Positions 32,460 through 42,672 of a DNA stretch of 64,000 bases are shown here, piece by piece. The notes beneath the pieces are model-generated. The model was given only the letters and a program-made list of their open reading frames with translations. It did no database searches and had not been told where the DNA came from. The first letter of the stretch is position 1. Each line of letters opens with the position of its first letter. This stretch comes from Poecilobothrus nobilitatus (Eukaryota > Arthropoda > Insecta > Diptera > Dolichopodidae): positions 106,433,672 through 106,497,671 of the forward strand of contig OX352772.1 in NCBI GenBank assembly GCA_947095535.1, given 5' to 3'. Made by a program: the position numbers and the translations under genes.

Positions 32460-33518
32460 ATGGGTAGACAGTGCAGTGTTTGTCATAGACAATTTTACAG
32501 GAACTCAAAAGGCCTACAATGTAGTGGTTTATGTAAAAAGATTTTCCATCCTAGTTGTGATTCTGTGGCCAAAGATGTTTTTATTGCTGTACAGGGAGGG
32601 AATGCTACATGGAAATGTGGAGAATGTCCGTCAACCCTTAATGAGTAAATAATTGTTTCTGGAGCTGAAGAAGATGAAGATAGCGATGAAATGACTGCTC
32701 CATCTAAAACTGTAGGAAAACTTAATGGCTGTAAGGAGAATTGTTTTAATGGCAATAATGAAATAGGAATTGCATTACCAGTGTTGAAACCAAGCGATTG
32801 TGTAGGTGAAAAATTAGCTGAATGCTTACAACAACTTGTTACTGCTATTAATAATATTCACAAATCCCAACCTTTTTTATATGATCAAATGAATGAACTG
32901 ACTCAAGCCAATGTGAAAATATTGCAAGAAAACAAATTACTTAAATCACATATAAAAGCGGCCGAGGAGCATACTTCCAAACTAGAGAGACTGGTCCATA
33001 AGCTGCAGGGTCAAATGGATGTAAGCCAACCACAAAAAAATAAATATAATATCGTTTTATTTGGTTTGCCAGCCAATATGAATTCCCCCAACGAAATTGT
33101 GAAGAAAATAATTACAAAAATTAATGCGGAGGTCTAAACAGAATATATACTTCATGTTACTCGTCTTAATTCGAACCATAATGGAAATTATAAAAATGTG
33201 CTGTACTTACTTAAATTAAAGTCTGGAAAAGCAAAAGATGAACTAATATCCAAAAAACAAAAAAGTTATAAACATCATTTTACAACAGAAATTGGATTGG
33301 AGGGTGCAAATAAAGAGATATTTTTTCGGCATCATCTGACACCTTTACAGGCTAAACTATATTTTGAGGCGAAGCAGATTAAGTTCAGCAACAGCTTTAA
33401 ATATCTTTGGATCAAACATAACGAAATATTTTTGGGGCAATCCGATAATTCAAAGGTATTTAAAATTAGGGAATTTGAAGATATTAATTATATTAAAAAC
33501 AAAATTCACAATCAATAG
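32460..33518 (+). pseudogene. LINE ORF1 with PHD finger, coiled coil and FP-like C terminus
   Basis: The ATG at 32460 gives a Cys4-His-Cys3 type finger (CSVCHRQFY, CSGLCKKIFHPSC, WKCGEC) ending at a stop at 32646. 32691-33137 holds an acidic linker, a coiled coil (QENKLLKSHIKAAEEHTSKL) and YNIVLFGLPANM, the first strand of the RRM-like core; a stop follows at 33136. 33198-33518 gives the C-terminal domain (LTPLQAKLYFEAKQIKFSNS, LWIKHNEIFLG). Only two stop codons and little other damage; frames agree. RNA-binding partner of the ORF2 at 34557. Confidence 0.8.
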
Positions 33519-34400
33519 TAAAAGTTCAAATAATAGTTATTTACTCAATCTTTTAACTATTTTAAAAACACATTGTTATTTTTATTTTAAAAATTTTACA
33601 ACAATTCGATATAATACATTCACTTTATTATTATTTTTTTCTAAATATGATTATTTTTTATATAATATATTTTTTTTTATACTTCTTATTACATAACCTA
33701 CAAATATTTAAATTATTACTTGGAAAAATTTGCTATATTTTTATACATTTGTTTATACATTTCTACACATTTAAATTTTTATTTAAACACTTATAAAATC
33801 TTTAACATTAATTTTCATTATTTAGTTTTTATAAATTCAAATTACTTTCCCATAACTTATGAAATAATTTATTTTTATTATATTAATAAATTTAACTTTG
33901 TTTTTTATAATTTAAATCAATTTAACTGTCTAACTCGGTTAAATATCGTAAAGTAAAGTAAATTCAAAATATAGAACTTCACTTACTGCTACTTTAAAAT
34001 TACAATTACAATGTCAATCTTCGAAAAGTTATTTACAAAAAACTATTATGGTAAACTATTTTAATATAAATGTAAAGAAAAAATTCATAATCAATAGTAA
34101 TACCTTATATAATAATTGTTTACACAATCAATTTAATCTTTTAAAAATATCTTTTTATTTTCCTTTCAAAAATTCTACAATAATTCAATATATTACATTG
34201 ATTTTGTTATTATTTTTTTTTTTTCTAAAAATGATTATTTTTTTTATGTTTCAGTGTGCATAACCTACAAAAATTTAAATTATTACCTAAAAAAATTTGT
34301 ATTATATTTATATGTATTAATTTATTACTTATTTGTACATTCTTTTTATTTTTATACATTCACAATATTCTTTACGAAGTATATACCAAAATTAATAATT
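33501..34400. repeat. Duplicated ORF1 tail and spacer, 579 bp apart
   Basis: AAAATTCA(C/T)AATCAATAGTAA occurs at 33501 and 34080. The following about 300 bp (ACAATTCGATATAATACATT, ATAACCTACAAATATTTAAATTATTAC) align between 33501-33810 and 34080-34380 with about 75-80% identity by eye. The second copy includes the last codons of ORF1. The spacer is A+T-rich and its open frames look fortuitous. Confidence 0.6.
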
Positions 34401-34556
34401 TACATTTCAATAAGCAATCTTAAAATACAAATCTTGGAAGTATTATTATTCCATTCTTTTTGACATTCATTAAATTTACACATGGCTGGATGTTACACAT
34501 TTCTAGTTTCGAACAGCTGATTTATACTCTGTTTAATTTACCTTTTTTTATCATTT

Positions 34557-37135
34557 ATGATGCTTTCGAATGAAACAGAGAACGTTCAATGTAATTTAAA
34601 AGTGAAACATTATTTAACTTATAACAAAGACTCAGTAAGCTTAAAATATCAAAATAATTTTAATATTTTGTACTTGAATATTCAAATCTTACGGAATAAA
34701 CTATATGAGATTGATAGTTTTGGTTGTAATATACATGTAATTGTCCTAACGGAAATATGGCTGGCACTCTCTGAGCTGGCACTTTTCCAATATTCCGGGA
34801 TATAACTCATACTTTATAAATCGTGATAAATCTTATGGTGGAATTGCTATGTATGTTAAGGATGATATTGCTAGTAATTTTTTATTTAGTGAAGAGTACG
34901 GGAATAGTCAGTTTTTAGGAGTTAAAGATAATATTAATGTTATAGGCATATATAGATCTAACACTACTCATCCTAATCAGTTTGTTAACAAACTGGATGA
35001 GCTCATATTTACCTATAAAAGATCACCAATAGTAGAGATTTTAATCTTAATTTGTTAAACAGTAATAGCTCTGAAATTAAAATGTATAATAATATGGTGT
35101 TGAGTAATGGCTTTGTGGTTTGTAATAATATCTCCGAAAAATTTGCTACTAGGGTTGGATCTTAGTCAAAAACTATAATTGATAATTTTTGACTGATATT
35201 GTAAATTGGGAATATCATTTTTACGTATTAGACAAGAGTCTGCCCGACAATCAAATGTTTTTTATAAGTTCTAACTTCACACCCACAATAAAAAGAGAAA
35301 AACAGTACAACGTACAAACAGTAAACAAACAGTAAGCAGTACAGTACAGTATTTTAGACTATTCAAATGTTGGTAGAGACATTTTCTGGATAAACATTGA
35401 CTCCTACAATCATTTTGGTGAGGTCGCGGGTAAAATTAGCGCATTAATAAATCAGAATACTAAACATATTGAAATAAAAAATTGTAAGAAGAAAAATGAG
35501 TGGGTTACAAGTGAGATCTTACAAGTAATAAAAATAAGGGACTCATTTTACAAATACAAAAAGAAATATCCACATGATGCGCACATTAAAAAAACTAATA
35601 AGGGAAGCTAAAAAAATCCTTATTCTGATAGGATAGCGCAGCATCCCAGTGACTCTAGGAAATTATGGAATCTGTACAAAAGCATAATATTTAATACAGC
35701 TTCCTATGAGTCTAAAAGTATAATAAATGCTCTGTGTGATAACGATAGAATAATTGAAAAGGCGGAGGAAATTAGTGAATGTTTTAAGAATTATTTTATT
35801 AATGTAATAAAACATATAAAAATTTCAGATAACAACATTGATCAAATCTACTTAAATCAATTTAGACGAAATATCTATTCTCATTTTCAACTAAGTCCTA
35901 CTAATAGAGAAGAAGTTAGTTCAGTGATAAAATTTTTAAATCTTAAAGCAGCTACAGGTTACGATAATATTTCGGCAAAATTTCTTAAACATTACTCTGA
36001 TCAATTAATCCAAGTTTTAGTAAAATTTATTAACAAGTCTTTCCAAACATACATTTTTCCTTACAGTCTTAAAACTGCTATAGTAGTACCCATTTTTAAA
36101 AGTGGCAATAATACAGATTGTTTCAATTTTCGGCCAATATCTGTTCTTTCGGTATTTTTAAAAGTTTTTGAAACTATCATTAAAAATAGACTTAATTTTT
36201 TCATGAGTAATAATAATATTTTAAATGATGAACAGTATGGATTTCAAAGGAATTCAAATACCGCTGCAGCATGCTTAAGTCTGACCGACTTCATTTCAAA
36301 AAATATAGACAACAAAAAATACGTTGGTTGTGTGTTTATAGATTTGTAAAAGGCATTTGACTGCGTCGATCATAAAATTTTATTACTTAAATTATCTAAT
36401 TTGGACTTTGATTATCACCAAGTGAAATTCTTTGAATCCTATTTGCTAATGAGAGTGAACAAAGTATTATTTTGTCTATTCAAAGTGACCTTGATGTGAT
36501 CGAAGAATGGTTAACCAAAAATCGGTTAAAACTAAATATTTAAAAAACCAAAATAATGTTTTTTGAAAATAAAATGTGGGATAATATTAATAGCTTGCCT
36601 TACAGAAACGAGAGTATTGAAATTGTTAAAGAATTCAATTATCTTGGTTTACTAATAGATAATAAATTAAACTGGAGCAGTCATATTGACTATATAATAA
36701 AACGTATAACGCCTTATATTTTTGTTATTCGTAGATTGAGAAACGTTTTGTCACACAAGGCTTTATTTATGATTTATGGTTCTTATATAAAATTTCGATA
36801 CACTAATTTCGTATCTCAACCCAATTTGGAGTAATGCTCCACAAATCTATATGAATAAACTAGATATAATTCATAAAAAATGTATAAAAGTAATTCATAG
36901 ATTTCCCATATACCATCCAACAAGTTTGTTGTATTCAAACATATATTTAAATCTTGAAAGAATTTGCAGGCTTGAACAATACTTACTAGCTTTTAATATT
37001 CTAAATAACAAAATTAAACATAACTTTATTCTAAATCGAATGATTGACATACATAATTACAACACTCGCAATAAGGCAAATTTTTATCTAACGTTATTTA
37101 GAACAGATAACCAAAAAAAACAAGGTAGAATGTAA
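34557..37135 (+). pseudogene. LINE ORF2: endonuclease and reverse transcriptase, catalytic box deleted
   Basis: EN pieces: NFNILYLNIQILRNKLYEID, IHVIVLTEIWL, GGIAMYVKDDI and a degraded SPIVEI stretch; the C-terminal EN part is mostly lost after 35060. RT: 35924-36349 carries KAATGYDNISAKFLKHYSDQ, SVFLKVFETII, NDEQYGFQRNSNTAAAC and GCVFIDL, then a stop in place of the residue before KAFDCVDHKI. At about 36450 the sequence jumps from FFESYLLMR to EQSIILSIQSDLDVIEEW, so the QGS and FADD motifs are gone. 36556-37135 holds FNYLGLLIDNKLNWSSHIDY and the C-terminal HNYNTRNKANF. CR1/Jockey-type; dead. Confidence 0.82.
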
Positions 37136-37189
37136 AACGATTTTTAAAAGAGCACATTTCCAAAACTCAATACAAACTGTTTAGAATTG

Positions 37190-37930
37190 TGACTTGCACA
37201 AAAATTTTAAAATTTCATGTAATAAGAAAAAACGTGAAAATAGGACATTTTTGAAATTTTGAGGGGCCGTAAGTCCGGAATCCTATATAACTAAGAAAAG
37301 CCGTTAACACACGTAAAAATATATTATTGATAATTTTCATCTCTTGCCGAAGAAAAATTTTTACAGGTGCCTAAGTTACAAGTGTCTAAAAATAGCAAAT
37401 TTTCAATTTTTGAGGCGTAATACCTCTTAAAGAGGGGGCGCTACCAAAAACTTTTCTGAGAAAACTTATACTAATTCTAAAAGTTCTTTCTCAAAATTTC
37501 AAGCCTCTATCTAAAAGCGTGCCGGAGTTATGAAAGTAGAAAAATCATGCAAAATTTGGTTTTCACATAACGGTAAATTTAAGTACTAAATTTAAAAAGA
37601 TTGTATAATTTTGATATTAATTTACAAAGTAAAAAAAAATACCTGTCGAATGACGTTTTCAGATTGCAAAAATCTTAAGCAGAACATAAGATATATGCAT
37701 TTAAATATAGGGCTTTTGCAAAATTTGAGGGGCTGTAGGTCCGTAATGGGTGGGGCTACATGAAAAAGTTGTTCCACAAAATTATTTTTTTTATGAGACC
37801 TACCCATGGTTAAAATTTTTTTCTCTATCTTTAACGGTGTAGAAGTTTTGTAAACAAACAGACGGACAGACGAACAGACGGACAGACGAACGGACGGACA
37901 GAGTGAAACTAATAAGCACATTTTTTTAAA
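37190..37930 (-). mobile_element. GTCC-core repeat fragment, minus orientation
   Basis: The reverse complement contains (GTCC/GTCT)n at 37858-37905, an ATTTACCGTTATG block (37570-37583) and GGGTGGGGCTACA-type segments (37730-37745). These align in order with 45470-46080 and 57340-57950. The open frame here is created by the repeat. Confidence 0.7.
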
Positions 37931-38668
37931 ATTTTTTTGGAAATGTTCTAAAAACTGTTTATATAACTGTTTAAAGGTTTATAATGAACTTCCATAAAAT
38001 GTTAAGATTATTGATAATTTACTTTTTTCTAAACACCAAATAAGAATATTATTGACTCTAATAAGCCAACAAAGTTAAAAATAAAAACAAAAAATAAAAA
38101 AAAAAGAAATGGATTTTTTTTTTAATGATATTATGGGAATGTATTAGTATTTAATTTAAGAATTAGTTTTACTATAGTATTAGTATTTAATTTAAAGAAT
38201 AAGCAAAAATAAATAATTGAAATTGATATTTAGTTGTAACAAAACAAACCTATTATGTTTGGTAGATTAATAAAAAAATAAATTTATATTTTAAAACTTT
38301 ATACGACCATACGGCTTAGGCTAAGGTTTTGAATAAAAAAATGAAAAAAGAAAAAAGAAGAAAATAAAGGAAAAAAAACGTTGTTTCAGCAAAAATTGCG
38401 TAAAAAAAATTTTATTTTATGTTTTGGTTTTTTATTAGTTTGTTTTTTACTGTTAAAAATCGGTATTCATTTAATTTTATTTAAAGTATTTTTAAAAGTT
38501 TATTTAAAGTATTTTTAAAATAATTTTGTAAGTGTCGATTTTTAGTAAAGTTATTTTTACTTTTTAAAAAATACATACTAGTCGGATATTTTGGACCAGC
38601 GTTCTAAATCACCCTCACATTTAGAGATATATAATTTTTGTTTTATAATTTTTAATTATATTTAGAAA
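37931..38668. other. A+T-rich spacer
   Basis: No gene seen. 38460-38525 contains a doubled TTTAAAGTATTTTTAAAA. The last 100 bp may be the 5' end of the transposon that follows. Confidence 0.4.
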
Positions 38669-39147
38669 ATGTCGAAGCAAAAAAAAACCATACAATACGA
38701 TTTTGAAAGCATTAAAAACGCCTCTGTTGCAATTAAGAAAGAATCCCTTTTTTTAAGAGCTTCTAAATTATTTGGCGTTCCCAAAACAATTTTAAGACTT
38801 TATCATTACGAAACAATTAACAATAACAATTGGGAACCAAAAGTTTTAGCAAAAAAATGCAGTTTTCTCTAAGTAAATGGAAGAACAACTTGTAAAATAT
38901 ATACTGGAAATGGAGAAATTGTATTTTGGACTTACACGCTAAGATATTATATTTTTGGCTTACCAATTAGCAGCAAGAATTAGTATTCCAAACACTTCCT
39001 CACAAGTTAATTGTGGTGCCGGAAAAGACTGGCTGTACGGATTTCCAAAGAGGTATAGCGATAAAATTAGTTTCCGAAAGCCAACAGGAACGTCGTTGGA
39101 TAAAATCAAAGGTTTCAATAGAGAAAGTACTAATACATTTTTTGATA
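38669..39147 (+). pseudogene. Pogo/CENP-B-like transposase, N-terminal fragment
   Basis: The ATG at 38669 opens MSKQKKTIQYDFESIKNASV, then SLFLRASKLFGVPKTILRLY: a pipsqueak-type helix-turn-helix as in pogo/Tigger transposases. After a frame shift, EEQLVKYILEMEKLYFGLT, a stop, LAYQLAARISIPNTS, GAGKDWLYGFPKR, ISFRKPTGTSL and GFNRESTNTFFD form the CENP-B-type second HTH. The DDE domain is absent: at 39148 a mini-me-like repeat replaces the rest. Single-copy here. Confidence 0.78.
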
Positions 39148-39410
39148 TATCTACATTTGCCACTTAGTATTAAATGGTACTACATATATAGCATACATGG
39201 AAAAGTTTTGGAATGATAATCGTTATCGTAGCATCTGGGTTGGAAGAATCTTATATAAACCTTAGTTCTGGAAATTATAAATCTTACCTAATTTATTTTA
39301 AAATAATGAAAAATTGAAAAGATAATATTATAAGCAGAGTGATAGACATAATAACGGATTCGTACGGGTATTTAGCAGTTGACAAGGGCAACTGATTCTT
39401 CCTCGTTTTT
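39148..39410 (+). mobile_element. Mini-me-like repeat, 3' end fragment
   Basis: Aligns with 46631-46912 and 60731-61007: CTTAGTATTAAATGGTACTA, GATAATCGTTAT, TTCGTACGGGTAT, hairpin CAGTTGACAAGGGCAACTG, then ATTCTTCCTCGTTTT. The most diverged of the three 3' ends. Confidence 0.75.
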
Positions 39411-40455
39411 ATATGTAAAGTGTCAAATAAAACAAATTGTTTTCGGTGCAACAAAATTATTAATTTTCGTAGATATAAAGTAATACAATGCGCTAGTAAA
39501 TGTCAAAAATGGTTTAATAACAACTGCTTAATTAAAGCAAGGCATTGACAATTTTAATAAACATTATGGTGATCCAGAAAAAAATTGGTTCTATATAACC
39601 TTCAAAGATAAGCTTCCCACTCGAGAAAGTACTGACTTAAATCATATGTCAAGCAACTTAAAATCACCGGTAACCAGAATCAAGAGCGGAACAACTAGTA
39701 CAATTAGAGATGGTACAAAGGATAATAATATCATAATGAAAGTAAATAAAATTATTACCACACAAACAGAACATAAAAAACTGTTTGGTAATACTCAAAA
39801 AGATATCAAGGAATTCTGAGAAATGCTGGATCTAATTTTAGATAAAAATGTCCAACTAAAAAATGAAATTGCTAGACTAAAAGACCAGATAAATAATAAT
39901 CAAATAGCAGTTAAAGTTTTAAAACAGTAAAAATACAAAAAACATTTTGAAATGTCTGGAGTAGGTGAAGTACCTAAAATCGATCCAACAAAGATTGTTC
40001 AAAAAATATAGCTAAAGGCATTACGCATTACATTGGAAGCGGGGGATATAAAAAAAGCCAAGGGTTCAAAAAATTCAGATGAGTCAAAAAAAATATGTGT
40101 CACTTTAAAAGATATTGAAGAAAAAGAATATTATGAAGGCAAAAAAAAACAAAACTCTGCAATACAAAGATCAAAGATAAGGTCTCACAAGAAAGTGATA
40201 ATGAACAAATATTAGGACAGGCAAGTACTGTTAAGCGTATAATTTTTATTCGAAAAATTAACGCCATACTTCAGTCAGCTATATTAAAAAGCTAGAGACC
40301 TTAAAAGATAGAAAAGACATGGATAGAAAATGGATTATTGATGGTAAAGTATTTGGAAGAGAAATTGATAAATCAAAAACTATACGTGATAACAAACGTA
40401 TAAATTTGATGCAAACGAATAACATACTTTACCACTTAATACTGCCGTTGTAGAG
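39411..40455 (+). pseudogene. LINE ORF1 with zinc finger and FP-like C terminus, heavily broken
   Basis: CFRCNKIINFRRYKVIQCAS and CQKWFNNNC form a PHD-like finger (39440-39530). A coiled-coil segment (LDLILDKNVQLKNEIARLKD) lies at 39828-39890. 39960-40215 is a Lys-rich linker. LKDRKDMDRKWIIDGKVFG and EIDKSKTIRD at 40298-40390 are the C-terminal domain. At least six breaks. Starts directly after the 39148-39410 repeat. Same protein family as 1-776 and 32460-33518, but diverged. Confidence 0.62.
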
Positions 40456-40852
40456 AAAACGGCCGCTTCTCCAATTTCAAAATTTTGAGTAATTTTGCAA
40501 AAGAAACATTTTGTAAAATGATTTGCGCCTCTTGTTCTGTTAATGATAAAAAGTCATTGACACTAGTTTTTTATTTCAAGAGGGATATATTATTTTTATC
40601 TGAAGGACCATGGTTGAAAAAATTGTAGTTTTTTGACAACATGGATATAAGAGTTTATTTCCTAACATCTCCATCAAGAAAACTTTTTCCATCCAAAGTA
40701 ACAAAGGCTTTTATCAAAAAAAAAACGAGTTACATAGAAACATAAACCAAAAATTCAATAAATTATAACAAACTATAAACAAACAATTTTTATTTACGAA
40801 ATGAAAAAAGAATAATCATATGTAAATACGAATTCATTTAAAAATATATAAG

Positions 40853-40942
40853 TGTGTGCTTGTTTGTGTGTGTGTTTGTGTGTGTGTTTGTGTGTGTGTG
40901 TGTGTTTGTGTGTGTATGTGTGTTTGTGTGTGTGTGTGTGTG
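40853..40942. repeat. GT/TTTGTG microsatellite
   Basis: About 90 bp of TG dinucleotides with regular TTTG interruptions. It creates a spurious His/Thr-rich frame on the minus strand. Confidence 0.95.
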
Positions 40943-41055
40943 GGCATGACTGTGGGCACATGAAGAGCCTAAACGACCGAGCGGAATTTTTTGAAATTTC
41001 ATATTTAAGGTTTTGATGTAAATATCTCGGATTGATTAGCTTTTCACTCATAGAA

Positions 41056-41412
41056 ATTGAAACATATTTTTAACTAACATTTAGCCCGTTGAAGCATTTT
41101 CCGTGCATGTAGTTAAATTACGTTTTCATTTTAATTGATATAATTTTCAAACCCGTTTATAAAAAATGTGCGAACATTAACGTTGCAGTTAAATATTCCC
41201 TTTGGTTGAAATTGAACCATATTTTTAACGCACATTTACCCCGTTGAAGCATTTTCCGTGCTTGCAATTAGATTACGTGTTCATTTTAATTGATATAATT
41301 GACAAATCCGTTGATCAAAAATGTACGAACATTACCGTTGCAGTTAAATATTCCCTTTGGTTGAAATTGAAACATATTTTTAACGAAAATTTACCCCGTT
41401 GAAGCATTTTCC
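41056..41412. repeat. 155-bp tandem repeat, 2.3 copies
   Basis: CCCGTTGAAGCATTTTCCGT begins at 41085, 41240 and 41395, exactly 155 bp apart. Copies share GAAATTGAAACATATTTTTAAC and AACATTA(A/C)CGTTGCAGTTAAAT. About 88% identical. Confidence 0.9.
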
Positions 41413-42370
41413 GTCTGGAAATGTACTTTTCAGCAATAAGAAGCAGAGGATAACAATTTATGTCACATTAGAGAGAAAATAAAAGGAATATTCTAGGAAA
41501 GTACATATTTATATTATATATCTATGAAATAACATGATAATGTAAGCACCAGCTAATTTAATGGGACATGCCATTTGTCGATTTCTTTATTTTGTTTACT
41601 GTCAAGCATACATACATATGTATATAAGTACAAATACCATGATAATTTAAGCGCAAGTTAATTTAATGGAACATACCATTTTCCATTTTGCGTTTGCATT
41701 ATTATTATTTTCTATGGTATGTTTATATGGATTCTGCTAGAAATAAAAATATTAAGATTATTATTTGCTCTGAAATAGTAAGAGGACATTGAAAATTAGT
41801 AAGCCGATTTTACTTTCAAATATATGCACGAAAACAACAACTAAAATATTTTGGTCATTCATTTAATATTTATATTTATTTCTTTTACAAAACAATATAT
41901 CAATTAAATTATAGAAAAATTTTATTTTTTCTATAATAAAACAATCACTGCCATAGCTTAAGTATCTATATTTGAGTATATTTTTTATTTATATTCACTT
42001 ATATTTGGGTATATTTTTGTATTAATTGAAATCTGAGCACAATATTTGTGAATCCTGAAAAAAAAAATTGGTTTTGGTTTAAAAAAAATTAATAAAATGC
42101 ATAGAATTTGTTTTCTACCATTGCTTGTTGTCTATGAATGTTGGACCGAAGACCAAAAAAAACATTCATTGCCTTGAACAGACCTTTTTAATTAAATAAA
42201 TTAAAATATATTTATTTTGAAAAAATTATGTACCTACAAAATTTGACATTTTTGAACTGTCAATACAATTTGTGATTTAGTAAATGCTCTCAAAGAAATC
42301 GATATTTTGAAGAGTTGGCCATTGACATGATATTAAATTTTGTATTATCAAAACATTAAATTGTGTTATT
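41413..42370. other. A+T-rich spacer without a gene
   Basis: Contains an imperfect direct repeat (ACCATGATAATTTAAGC-like, near 41529 and 41636, each followed by a GTTAATTTAATGG-type block). No coding pattern seen. Confidence 0.4.
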
Positions 42371-42672
42371 GTACTTTATTTATTTATTTAAAAATGTTTT
42401 TTATGGCTTACAACACAAAAAATGGTTTTGAAAGCCTGATCTTTCTATAAAAATTAATTTGTTATTACAATATTTATAGCAATATTTGTAGATTATAAAC
42501 TTACTTACACACTTACATACTAAGCTTTATTTTTACATATTATATTTTAATTATACTTTTATATAAAATGAACAACAAACAAAAAATAAAAATAAAAAAT
42601 TAAAAAACTTAAACATTTTCTACTTTAATGAAGATGATATTTTTCCTTTTTTAATTTAATTTTAAGCTTTAC

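Noticed and set aside
33364..34463. Several Phe/Ile/Tyr-rich open frames
   Set aside because: A/T-rich spacer with duplicated sequence; no family match and composition follows the DNA.
37622..37921. Minus-strand 99-codon frame with VRLSVCSSVRLFV
   Set aside because: The Ser/Val/Arg repeats are the translated GTCC/GTCT microsatellite of a non-coding repeat.
40794..41051. His/Thr-rich protein on the minus strand
   Set aside because: Created by the GT microsatellite.
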